From Clostridia bacterium (lineage in GTDB: Bacteria; Bacillota; Clostridia; Oscillospirales; CAG-272): a stretch of 5,348 nt of DNA. The notes below the pieces were generated by a model. The model was not told the origin of the DNA, did not search any database, and saw only the letters and a list, made by a program, of their open reading frames with translations. The position numbers and the translations under genes were made by a program. The stretch lies in contig JAFQNM010000202.1 in NCBI GenBank assembly GCA_017395885.1, forward strand, positions 1 through 5,348, read 5' to 3'. Shown here piece by piece: positions 1 through 5,255 of the stretch. The stretch's first letter is position 1. Each line of letters begins with the position of its first letter.

Positions 1-50
1 ACGTGGAGTTTGAAGCTGTGCAAACGTCAAAGGAAACCGCACAGAATTAA
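1..50 (+). CDS. Possible C-terminal end of an upstream plus-strand gene (partial)
   Basis: Reading from base 3 gives an open frame ending VEFEAVQTSKETAQN and then a TAA stop at 48-50. The composition (acidic and polar, no low complexity) is plausible for a protein tail, and the GC-rich repeats begin just after the stop, as expected at the end of a gene. Only 15 codons are visible, so no family or function can be given. The frame beginning at base 1 is also open as far as about base 188, but it runs through the palindromic repeats and looks accidental. The call rests only on position and composition. Confidence 0.3.
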   Translation, partial: VEFEAVQTSKETAQN

Positions 51-52
51 GT

Positions 53-195
53 GGCAAAAAGAGATTTCGCCCTCTGCGGAGGGCGAGCGGGGGTTACACC
101 CCCTGCACCCCGGTTGTGCGGCAAAAGTGTTTCGCCCTCTGCGGAGGGCGCCAAGGGCTCCGCCCCTTGACCCTGCCGCCTTTTGAAAAAGGCGG
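53..195. repeat. GC-rich stem-loop repeat cluster with a 21-nt element present twice
   Basis: A 21-nt sequence at 65-85 recurs exactly at 130-150, a 65-nt period. Each copy contains the perfect hairpin CGCCCTC-TGCG-GAGGGCG (stems 68-74/79-85 and 133-139/144-150). Each is preceded by a related GGCAAAA-type run (from 53 and 120) and followed by another stem-loop: GGGGGT/ACCCCC at 89-94/98-103 in the first unit, CAAGGG/CCCTTG at 152-157/164-169 in the second. A further hairpin, CCGCCTTTT/AAAAGGCGG, lies at 176-184/187-195. The region therefore consists of two related units plus an extra stem-loop. It resembles the REP-like intergenic elements of Clostridia gut bacteria; that family link is from memory. 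No transposase or terminal repeats are visible. Confidence 0.75.
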
Positions 196-225
196 GCGAA
201 AACTCTAATAATTCGGCTTGTCGGT

Positions 226-243
226 AAGGGGTGGTCACTCCTT
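226..243. repeat. Small hairpin in the intergenic repeat mosaic
   Basis: AAGGGGTG (226-233) and CACTCCTT (236-243) can form an 8-bp stem with one G-T pair and a 2-nt apex, so in practice a slightly shorter stem with a larger loop. It lies between the repeat cluster and the terminator-like hairpin and seems to belong to the same mosaic. No function can be assigned. Confidence 0.4.
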
Positions 244-247
244 TGAA

Positions 248-271
248 CAAAGGCCCCGTGAGGGGCTTTTG
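248..271 (+). terminator. Likely intrinsic terminator
   Basis: CAAAGGCCCC (248-257) pairs with GGGGCTTTTG (262-271) around a GTGA loop: a 10-bp stem with one G-T pair and a GC-rich core. On the plus strand the T-rich side TTTTGTT follows the core directly, which suits termination of a plus-strand gene upstream, such as the one perhaps ending at base 50. The minus-strand reading also gives a stem followed by TTTGTT, so it may work both ways and back up the end of the enolase transcript. The U-tract is short, so strength is uncertain. Confidence 0.55.
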
Positions 272-273
272 TT

Positions 274-311
274 GGTTTAGATAAAGGGAGTAAACTCCCT
301 TTATCTAAACC
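274..311. repeat. Perfect 38-nt palindrome (18-bp arms)
   Basis: The arm GGTTTAGATAAAGGGAGT (274-291) is the exact reverse complement of ACTCCCTTTATCTAAACC (294-311), with only AA between them. A transcript from either strand would fold into a long hairpin with a realistic 4-nt TAAA loop. It lies between two converging transcription units, directly after the terminator-like hairpin. A role in termination or transcript-end protection is plausible but not shown. There is no T-run directly after the plus arm; TTTAAAGTTTTTT follows a few bases later. Confidence 0.7.
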
Positions 312-331
312 TGTTTAAAGTTTTTTGCGGA

Positions 332-349
332 GCTTTTTTTCAAAAAAGC
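332..349. terminator. A/T-rich hairpin, possible end of the enolase transcript
   Basis: GCTTTTTT (332-339) pairs with AAAAAAGC (342-349) around a short TC apex. It lies about 60 bases past the enolase stop codon on the minus strand, where transcription would run into it. The stem is mostly A-T and is not followed by a T-run on the minus strand, so it is not a classical terminator. With the neighbouring TTTTTTGCGGAG (321-332) it looks like another piece of the intergenic repeat mosaic. Confidence 0.3.
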
Positions 350-409
350 GACCGTTCTCTCCCCCCGATAAATCGGAATTTAAAGATTATTCAAGCACGG
401 CTTTAAACG

Positions 410-1681
410 TCAATAGCAATTCTTACCGTAAACGGAGGCGCAGGAGAGCTGAGATTCTATTCTCAAGAGTCTGTTATACTTAGCCGTTCTCTCGCCTCTG
501 GCAGGGGCGCCGCATTTTATATATCCTGCGTTCATTCCAACGGCAATATCGGAAACCGAGGTATCCTCCGTGTCTCCCGAGCGGTGAGAAACGATAGTTC
601 TGTAGCCGTTTTCAGCAGCAAGCCTCATGACCTCAAGGGTCTCCGAAAGGGTTCCTACCTGGTTCGGCTTTATGAGTATGGCATTGGCTATTCCCTTTTC
701 AATTCCCATCTTCAGCCTCTTTGTGTCCGTTACGAAAAGGTCGTCACCAACGAGTGCAATCTTCCCGCCAAGCCTCTCTGTCATATACTGCCATCCCGAT
801 ATATCGTCGTCACCAAGTCCGTCCTCAATGGAAACAATGGGATACCTGCCGCAAAGCTCCTCCCAGTACCCCACAAGCTCCACCGAAGTAAACCGCTTTG
901 AGCTTTTAGGCATAAGGTACGCTCCGTCCTCCCACCACTCACCGCTTGCAGCATCAATGGCAATCTTTACCTCATTTGTGGTGTATCCGGCCTTGGATAT
1001 GGCCTCAAGGATATAGTCCATGGCCTCGGAGAGCTCGCTGACCTCGGGAGCATAGCCTCCCTCATCTCCGACAGATGAGGTCTTTCCTCTCTCCTTCAAA
1101 AGCTTGCCGAGAGCGTGATATATCTCACACCCCGCCCTCAAAGCCTCACAAAAGCTGTCAAACCCCTCAGGCACGATCATTACCTCCTGAACGTCAAGAC
1201 CGTTAGGAGCGTGAACGCCTCCGTTTATAATATTCATCATGGGAACGGGCATTCTGCAGGCGTTGATACCCCCGATATACTTATAAAGAGGCAGCCTTTG
1301 AGCCTGTGCAGCCGCCTTTGCCGCCGCCAGTGACGTTGCAAGAATGGCATTTGCACCAAGGCTTGATTTGTTGGGGCTTCCGTCAGTTCTGATAAGCTTC
1401 ATATCAATAGCCGTCTGGCACAGGGGCATACCGCAGAGAGCCTTGCTGATAACGGTATTAACGTTTTCTGCAGCAATAAGAGTTCCTTTACCCGAGAACC
1501 TTTCAGGGTCACCGTCACGAAGCTCATAGGCTTCATATTTCCCCGTTGATGCACCAGAAGGCACCGCCGCACCTGCGCTCGTGCCGTCCTCAAGCATAAC
1601 GCAGGCCTCAACCGTTGGGTTTCCTCTGGAATCGATTATCTGTGTTGCACAGACCTTACTGATTTTTCCGATGCAAGCCAT
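410..1681 (-). CDS. eno: Enolase (phosphopyruvate hydratase)
   Basis: Enolase converts 2-phosphoglycerate to phosphoenolpyruvate and water in glycolysis (reverse in gluconeogenesis), in the cytoplasm, with two Mg2+. The product has 423 residues, close to the family's usual 430. The N-terminal domain carries DSRGNPTVE (17-25) and the mobile loop SGAST (42-46). The barrel holds NGGVH with His157, Glu166, GDEGG with the acid/base Glu207, metal ligands Asp243 (AIDAAS), Glu286 (SIEDGL) and Asp313 (GDDLFVT), catalytic Lys338 (LIKPNQVGT), the substrate-binding SHRSGDTED (His366, Arg367, Ser368) and Lys389 (IKCGAPARGER). All expected active-site residues are present. The ATG at 1681 gives the family N-terminus; a modest AAAAGG site (1691-1696) lies 9 bases ahead. 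The gene follows the replication-type gene by 53 bases on the same strand. A TAGAAT box lies in that gap but has no clear -35, so both read-through and an own promoter are possible. Slightly unusual: the loop after His157 reads HAPNGLDVQEVM, and cysteines are numerous. Confidence 0.97.
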   Translation of the reverse strand: MACIGKISKVCATQIIDSRGNPTVEACVMLEDGTSAGAAVPSGASTGKYEAYELRDGDPERFSGKGTLIAAENVNTVISKALCGMPLCQTAIDMKLIRTDGSPNKSSLGANAILATSLAAAKAAAQAQRLPLYKYIGGINACRMPVPMMNIINGGVHAPNGLDVQEVMIVPEGFDSFCEALRAGCEIYHALGKLLKERGKTSSVGDEGGYAPEVSELSEAMDYILEAISKAGYTTNEVKIAIDAASGEWWEDGAYLMPKSSKRFTSVELVGYWEELCGRYPIVSIEDGLGDDDISGWQYMTERLGGKIALVGDDLFVTDTKRLKMGIEKGIANAILIKPNQVGTLSETLEVMRLAAENGYRTIVSHRSGDTEDTSVSDIAVGMNAGYIKCGAPARGERTAKYNRLLRIESQLSCASVYGKNCY

Positions 1682-1734
1682 ATACTACCGCCTTTTCATT
1701 TTATTCGGTAATATTCTACCCCTAAACCGCCTGC

Positions 1735-2469
1735 CTATTCACTCCACATTTTGCTTTTGGCAAGAGATGCCTCAAAGAAATCCTCCGTATCAAAGCTTGA
1801 CTCCTGCCGGGGCTCCTCAACCTCATCCTCCCAACGCCTGCCCTCCAGCCAATTGGCAGGATAGGGTATGTACTGTCCCCCATCCTTTTGCCACCTTTTT
1901 GTGGCCTTTTGCCTTTCAACAGCCTCAACCATCTGCAAAAGGAGCTCCTTATCGGGATTGAGCTTTTTAAAGGCTTTTTTAGCATCAACTCTGCCCGTTT
2001 TTCTGGGATAAACCCTCCAGAATCTGTTAAAATGATCCTCAAGCTTCATCTCCTCAAACATTTCGGCCTCAGATTTCATTTTAACGGCAGGTGGCGGCGG
2101 CAATTCCTCCTCCCTCACCTCACTTACTTCAACTGCAGAAGGCTCTGCAGCAATGGCAGAAAACAAGGCTTCATCAAACATCTCCTCCTCTGAGGGCTCC
2201 TCGCCTTGCGGCTCCTCCCTTTTAGATTTTTTTCTCGTTGATGCAATACCGCCCCTGGAGCCGAGCCGAGCATACTCCATTGACCTGTCTATCTGGGGAA
2301 AGATAAAGTCCTGTGCCATTCCCAAAAGTCCCTTGAAGCGCGGCGGCTTTTCTCCGTTAATAAAATATTTCATCATTGCGATTATCAGCTCTCCCAGCTC
2401 CTCTCTCTCAAGCTTTTCAAAGGGCTCAAGCCAGTCGTTATAAAGATACATTCCGTCCTTTTTTGCCAT
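1735..2469 (-). CDS. Replication-organiser-like protein (DUF6291-like N-terminus), function unknown
   Basis: The product has 244 residues from the ATG at 2469, which has a clear AGGAG site 7 bases ahead. An upstream in-frame GTG at 2532 lacks one. Residues 1-75 (KDGMYLYNDW, EKLEREELGELIIAMMKYFINGE, FIFPQIDRSMEYA) resemble the DUF6291 domain of Firmicute phage and chromosomal proteins. Residues 78-142 form a charged, Glu- and Pro-rich linker with PPPP (124-127), probably disordered. Residues 146-215 (HFNRFWRVYPRKTGRVDAKK, QYIPYPANWLEGRRWEDE) match the C-terminal module common in phage replication initiators and DnaD/replisome-organiser-type proteins. By that kinship it may bind DNA or load replication proteins; this is inference and no catalytic motif is seen. 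No other phage gene is visible nearby, so it may be a domesticated or leftover copy. It is transcribed toward enolase and divergent from the decarboxylase operon. Family match moderately sure, function unsure. Confidence 0.8.
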   Translation of the reverse strand: MAKKDGMYLYNDWLEPFEKLEREELGELIIAMMKYFINGEKPPRFKGLLGMAQDFIFPQIDRSMEYARLGSRGGIASTRKKSKREEPQGEEPSEEEMFDEALFSAIAAEPSAVEVSEVREEELPPPPAVKMKSEAEMFEEMKLEDHFNRFWRVYPRKTGRVDAKKAFKKLNPDKELLLQMVEAVERQKATKRWQKDGGQYIPYPANWLEGRRWEDEVEEPRQESSFDTEDFFEASLAKSKMWSE

Positions 2470-2584
2470 TTTTTCTTCTCCTTTTCTCTTTTTACCCCAT
2501 CTTATCACCCCCAAAAAAATAATTCTCCCCACTTTATCCCCGCAAAGACATATGTTTTTGTGTTTGTTTATGTATAAGTTTAAG

Positions 2585-2602
2585 TATTGGTATTGGTATT
2601 TG
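2585..2602. repeat. Short hexamer tandem repeat (TATTGG, TATTGG, TATTTG)
   Basis: Three hexamers follow each other with one substitution in the last. They lie in a T/G-rich tract (about 2551-2606) with several TGTTT and TTTGT words, so one strand is strongly T/G biased. The tract is about 100-135 bases upstream of the replication-type gene's start. It could be a regulatory or protein-binding tract or simple slippage; the sequence does not decide. Confidence 0.5.
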
Positions 2603-2625
2603 TTTAGGATCGGAGCAATGATATA

Positions 2626-2690
2626 TGACCGTTTTCTTCAGCTTTTTCTTCGGTTTGACCGAGGTTTTTTTATCGCTTTGACCGAGCGAT
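2626..2690. promoter_or_regulatory. Candidate operator region: three TGACCG boxes
   Basis: TGACCG occurs at 2626-2631, 2656-2661 and 2679-2684 on the same strand. The last two extend to a 10-nt direct repeat, TTTGACCGAG (2654-2663 and 2677-2686), 23 bases apart. The third box sits in the loop of a perfect hairpin, ATCGCT (2672-2677) with AGCGAT (2685-2690). The boxes end 70 bases before the -35 of the decarboxylase promoter, where an activator could bind. Which protein would bind is unknown. The second and third boxes also contain TTGACC, similar to a -35, but no good -10 follows. Confidence 0.35.
2648..2671 (+). terminator. Terminator-like hairpin in the divergent region
   Basis: CTTCGGT (2648-2654) pairs with ACCGAGG (2658-2664) around a TTG loop, with one T-G wobble, followed at once by seven Ts (2665-2671). 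That is the form of a short intrinsic terminator on the plus strand. No annotated plus-strand gene precedes it, so it would end either a small unseen transcript or antisense traffic, insulating the operon promoter. The stem is short, so strength is uncertain. Confidence 0.4.
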
Positions 2691-2753
2691 CTGTAAGTTA
2701 TGTTAAAAGCAGGTAAAACTGAGATATTTACGGAAGAAAATTAAAGATTTCTC

Positions 2754-2782
2754 TTGCAAATAAAGGATAATCATTATATAAT
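2754..2782 (+). promoter_or_regulatory. Sigma-A promoter of the decarboxylase operon
   Basis: A -35 box TTGCAA (2754-2759) and a perfect -10 box TATAAT (2777-2782) are separated by the ideal 17 bases. The region around them is A/T-rich. Transcription should start near 2789-2790, leaving a leader of about 75 bases before the ATG at 2865. This is the best promoter in the window and suggests steady, fairly strong expression. Confidence 0.8.
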
Positions 2783-2851
2783 TTAAGTAATGTGGGATAG
2801 AAGGTCATTTTATTCCCATAACGGATTGCTAACATTAAGTAATATATATCC

Positions 2852-2857
2852 AGGAGG
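2852..2857 (+). promoter_or_regulatory. Ribosome binding site that fixes the carboxyltransferase start
   Basis: A full AGGAGG lies 7 bases before the ATG at 2865. An earlier in-frame ATG at 2790 has no such site and falls at the predicted transcription start, so the later ATG is chosen. Confidence 0.85.
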
Positions 2858-2864
2858 ACAGTTA

Positions 2865-4376
2865 ATGGAAAAAAATGTTTCCGAAATGATACTTGATGCG
2901 CTTAAGACCGCAGGTATCAAAACAGCAGCTGCCCTGCGCCAGATCTTCAGCGATGCGGAGGGAAAAGCTACCGCCCCCGCTGAATGTCTCACCGCCAGAG
3001 GCAGGATCGAAGCTCTCTTTGATGAGGGTACCTTTATGGAAAGCGGAAAATATGTCCGCCGTGCTGCAGGTGAGCTCGACGCAGGTGCAGACGATGCATT
3101 TGAGGGCGTTATCTGCGGATGGGGCAGCGTTTGCGGAAAGCTGGTTTATGCTTTCTGCCAGGACTACTCCAGAACAAAGGGCGCTCTTACAGAGGCTCAG
3201 GCAAGAAAGATCGAGGAGATCTATCGCCTCGCTCTTGAAAACGGCGCTCCCGTTATCGGTATATTCGATTCTGCAGGAGCTCTTCTCCCCGAGGGAGTTC
3301 GTGCTCTCGCAGGCTACTCCAGAATGATGAGCTGTGTCTCCCGTGCCTCCGGTGTTATTCCCCAGATAGCTGTGGTTCCCGGCACCTGTGCAGGCAGTGC
3401 CGCAGTTGTTGCAGGTATGTTCGACTTTATCGTCGTTTCCGAAACAAAGGGCACTCTCTCCTTCAATGCCCCCTTCGTTCTCGGTAGTGCAGATGCAGGC
3501 AAGTCTGAGTTCGTGGCAAAGAGCGGTCTTGCAGCCCTCACTGCTAAGAATGACGGCGAGTGCATCGCTATGGCAAAGCTCCTTCTCTCCTATCTCCCCA
3601 TGAACAATATGGAGGGCACCGAGGAGGGCCTCAGCCGTGATGAGGTTAACAGACACATTGATACTTCAGATTACGAGGCAGGCAGAAATGCAAAGAGCCT
3701 CATTGCCGCTTTTGCAGACGATGCAAAGTATCTTGAGCTCTACGGTCAGTATGCTCCCGAGATGACAGTCGGCTTCGTTTCCATCGGCGGCACTGTTTGC
3801 GGCGTTGTTGCAAACAACAAGGCTGAGTGCGGCGGTGTTCTCACAGCAGGTGCCGCAAGAAAGGCCGCAAAGCTTATCACCTTCTGTGACAGCTTTGATA
3901 TTCCCGTTATCACCGTCCTCGATTCCGAGGGTCCCGATATATCCCTTGAGGCAGAGGCCTCTCCCTATGCTGCTGAGCTTGCTAAGCTTGCATTTGCTTA
4001 TGCAAACGCAAAGTGCCCCCTTATCACCCTTATTGCAGGTGAGGCTTACGGTGCTCACTTCTCTCTCATGGGTGCAAAGGCCCTCGGTGCTGACGTTGTA
4101 TTCGCTCTTGACAGCGCAAAGATCGGCGTTATGAGTGCAGGCCGTGCAGTTGCATTCCTCCTCAACGATAAGATCACAGAAAGCGTTACCCGTGCAGACC
4201 TTGAGGCTAAGTGGGATCAGAAGATCGGTTCTCCCGTTGCAGCCGCAAGCGCAGGCGAGGTTGACGATATTATCGACAGCGCAGAGATCCGCCAGAGACT
4301 TGCAGGCGCTCTTATGATGCTCTCTGCAAAGAACAAGTGCGCTCCCGCAAGAAGACATACCAATATGCCCCTTTGA
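2865..4376 (+). CDS. Carboxyltransferase (alpha) subunit of a Na+-pumping biotin-dependent decarboxylase, divergent MmdA/PccB type
   Basis: The product has 503 residues, near the usual 510-520 for MmdA/PccB-type carboxyltransferases. By family it moves CO2 between an acyl-CoA and the biotin of a carrier protein, in the cytoplasm at the membrane face. Two crotonase-like halves are visible. The N half has TARGRIEALFDEGTFME (43-59), GWGSVCGKLVYAFCQDYS (85-102), FDSAGALLPEGVRALAGY (134-151) and GTCAGSAA (173-180). The C half has SIGGTVCGVVANNKA (306-320), AARKAAKLITFCDSFDIPVI (330-349) and an AYGAHFSLMGAKALGADVVF region (394-413). The tail RRHTNMPL resembles the family's HGNIPL ending. Active-site signatures deviate: DSAGAL for the usual DSGGAR, GTCAGSA for GPCAGGA, DSEGPDIS for the D-PGF-PG loop, YGAH for YGGAY. 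The substrate is therefore open (methylmalonyl-CoA, glutaconyl-CoA, malonyl-CoA or other). It is first in the operon, 13 bases before the next gene. Family sure, substrate not. Confidence 0.9.
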   Translation: MEKNVSEMILDALKTAGIKTAAALRQIFSDAEGKATAPAECLTARGRIEALFDEGTFMESGKYVRRAAGELDAGADDAFEGVICGWGSVCGKLVYAFCQDYSRTKGALTEAQARKIEEIYRLALENGAPVIGIFDSAGALLPEGVRALAGYSRMMSCVSRASGVIPQIAVVPGTCAGSAAVVAGMFDFIVVSETKGTLSFNAPFVLGSADAGKSEFVAKSGLAALTAKNDGECIAMAKLLLSYLPMNNMEGTEEGLSRDEVNRHIDTSDYEAGRNAKSLIAAFADDAKYLELYGQYAPEMTVGFVSIGGTVCGVVANNKAECGGVLTAGAARKAAKLITFCDSFDIPVITVLDSEGPDISLEAEASPYAAELAKLAFAYANAKCPLITLIAGEAYGAHFSLMGAKALGADVVFALDSAKIGVMSAGRAVAFLLNDKITESVTRADLEAKWDQKIGSPVAAASAGEVDDIIDSAEIRQRLAGALMMLSAKNKCAPARRHTNMPL

Positions 4377-4389
4377 TCGGAGGTCATAA

Positions 4390-4806
4390 ATGAACACAGC
4401 AATGATAAATAACCTGTTTTCTGTTGCTGCTGAGATATCCTACGGAGAAAAGGTCCTCAACGGTCTTATCGTTACTGTTGTAGGTGTGCTGGCCGTTTTC
4501 AGCGTCCTGGCAGTTCTCTGGGGAACGCTCGCTCTCTTTAAGGTGTTCTTCTACGATATACCCGAAAAGAAGAAAAAGGCAGCTCTTGCAGAAAAGCAGA
4601 AAAACACTCCCCCCGCTCCCGAGCCCGTTGCAGAGGAGCCTGCTGTACCCGTTGCAGACGATTCTGAGCTTATAGCTGTTATTACGGCAGCTGTTGCGGC
4701 TTATACCGCAAAGAGCGGTAACGCACTTCCCTTCCGCGTTGTTTCCTACAAGAGAGTAAGAGGCGCAGGCGGCTGGAGCGGTGCTGACGAAAACGAGACA
4801 TTCTGA
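4390..4806 (+). CDS. OadG-family small membrane subunit (delta) of the Na+-pumping decarboxylase
   Basis: This 138-residue protein has one membrane helix at about 22-54 (LNGLIVTVVGVLAVFSVLAV and following), then a lysine-rich stop (EKKKKAALAEKQKN, 59-72) that keeps the rest in the cytoplasm. A Pro/Glu/Ala-rich linker follows (73-90). The soluble end has a helix ELIAVITAAVAAYTAKSG (93-110) and FRVVSYKRV (115-123), a pattern common in Firmicute OadG/MmdD proteins. In known complexes this subunit anchors the carboxyltransferase to the membrane beta subunit and stabilises the assembly; it is not catalytic. The start is supported by CGGAGG (4378-4383), 6 bases ahead. The gap to the upstream stop is 13 bases, so the two are co-transcribed. 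Sequence conservation in this family is low, but position, helix and tail agree. Confidence 0.88.
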   Translation: MNTAMINNLFSVAAEISYGEKVLNGLIVTVVGVLAVFSVLAVLWGTLALFKVFFYDIPEKKKKAALAEKQKNTPPAPEPVAEEPAVPVADDSELIAVITAAVAAYTAKSGNALPFRVVSYKRVRGAGGWSGADENETF

Positions 4807-4845
4807 GCTCACACTACAAAATTAAATTAGTAAAGGAATAAAGAT

Positions 4846-5211
4846 ATGAAAAAGTATACAATCACAGTTAACGGTACCGCTTATGAGGTATTTGTAGAAG
4901 AAGAGGGCGTTGTTGATGCGGCTCCCGCAGCAGCACCCGCACCTGCAGCAGCTCCCGCTCCTAAGGCAGCACCCGCTCCCGCAGCAGCTCCCGCAGGCGG
5001 CACTCCCGTTGTTGCACCCATGCCCGGCACTATCCTTAAGATGAACGTTAAGGTTGGCGATACTGTTGCTCCTAACGGCCTCGTTTGCATTCTCGAGGCT
5101 ATGAAGATGGAAAACGAGATCTTCTCCGAAAAGGGCGGTAAGGTTGTTGCGATCAATGCGCCCGTCGGCACTGCCGTTCAGTCCGGCGATGCTATCGTTA
5201 CCCTCGGCTGA
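4846..5211 (+). CDS. Biotin carrier protein (gamma subunit, MmdC type) of the decarboxylase
   Basis: This 121-residue cytoplasmic protein carries the biotin that shuttles CO2 from the carboxyltransferase to the membrane beta subunit. Residues 1-23 ([19 protein letters not shown]) are the usual short N-terminal strand region. Residues 25-51 are a flexible Ala/Pro linker ([18 protein letters not shown] type). Residues 53-121 are the biotinyl domain: [18 protein letters not shown], the biotin site EAMKMEN with the acceptor Lys87, and a C-terminal end [14 protein letters not shown]. Length and layout match stand-alone carriers of Na+-pumping decarboxylases better than the longer AccB of fatty acid synthesis. 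An AAAGGA site (4832-4837) lies 8 bases before the ATG. The frame ends TGA followed at once by TAG. It follows the small membrane subunit by 39 bases with no terminator between. A separate biotin ligase, not in this window, must attach the biotin. Confidence 0.95.
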   Translation: MKKYTITVNGTAYEVFVEEEGVVDAAPAAAPAPAAAPAPKAAPAPAAAPAGGTPVVAPMPGTILKMNVKVGDTVAPNGLVCILEAMKMENEIFSEKGGKVVAINAPVGTAVQSGDAIVTLG

Positions 5212-5255
5212 TAGGCTACCAAACGGTTTCTATTCTTCAGAAAGGTAATAATCAA

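Larger units (their letters stand above)
2470..2864. other. Divergent intergenic region (395 bases)
   Basis: This gap separates the minus-strand replication-type gene from the plus-strand decarboxylase operon and must hold control signals for both. From left to right it has the minus-strand ribosome binding site (near 2477-2481), a C/T-rich then T/G-rich stretch with hexamer repeats, three TGACCG boxes, a terminator-like hairpin, an adjacent perfect small hairpin, a strong plus-strand promoter and a leader of about 75 bases. I see no convincing minus-strand promoter; TGATAAGAT-like and TTATAC boxes exist without a good -35. I see no RNA gene or known riboswitch. Confidence 0.7.

Noticed and set aside
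65..150. Repeats at 65 and 130 as a CRISPR array
   Set aside because: There are only two copies, the spacing contains other hairpins rather than unique spacers, and no cas genes are visible.
47..250. Minus-strand frame of 67 codons across the repeat cluster
   Set aside because: It starts with TTG, is made almost wholly of palindromic repeats, and its residues simply translate the hairpins. It is best seen as a spurious frame kept open by the repeat sequence.
1581..1961. Plus-strand frame of 126 codons across the enolase start and the replication-type gene end
   Set aside because: It overlaps two supported minus-strand genes, has no family features, and is Pro-rich in the way antisense frames often are.
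2470..2532. Upstream in-frame GTG for the replication-type gene
   Set aside because: The 21 extra residues are poorly composed and no ribosome binding site precedes the GTG. The ATG at 2469 has AGGAG and matches the domain start.
2678..2706. TTGACC at 2678 as a second -35 for the operon
   Set aside because: At 17 bases the -10 would be TGTTAA, a poor match, while the TTGCAA/TATAAT pair downstream is far better.
2790..2864. Upstream in-frame ATG giving 25 extra residues to the carboxyltransferase
   Set aside because: It has no ribosome binding site, lies at the predicted transcription start, and adds residues foreign to the family. The ATG at 2865 has a perfect site.
2862..3656. Long minus-strand frame (264 codons) opposite the carboxyltransferase
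   Set aside because: It is fully antisense to a well-supported gene, is Cys/Ser-rich with no recognisable domain, and arises from that gene's codon bias.
3666..4397. Long minus-strand frame (243 codons) opposite the carboxyltransferase
   Set aside because: It has the same antisense codon-bias origin and odd Cys-rich composition, without family features.
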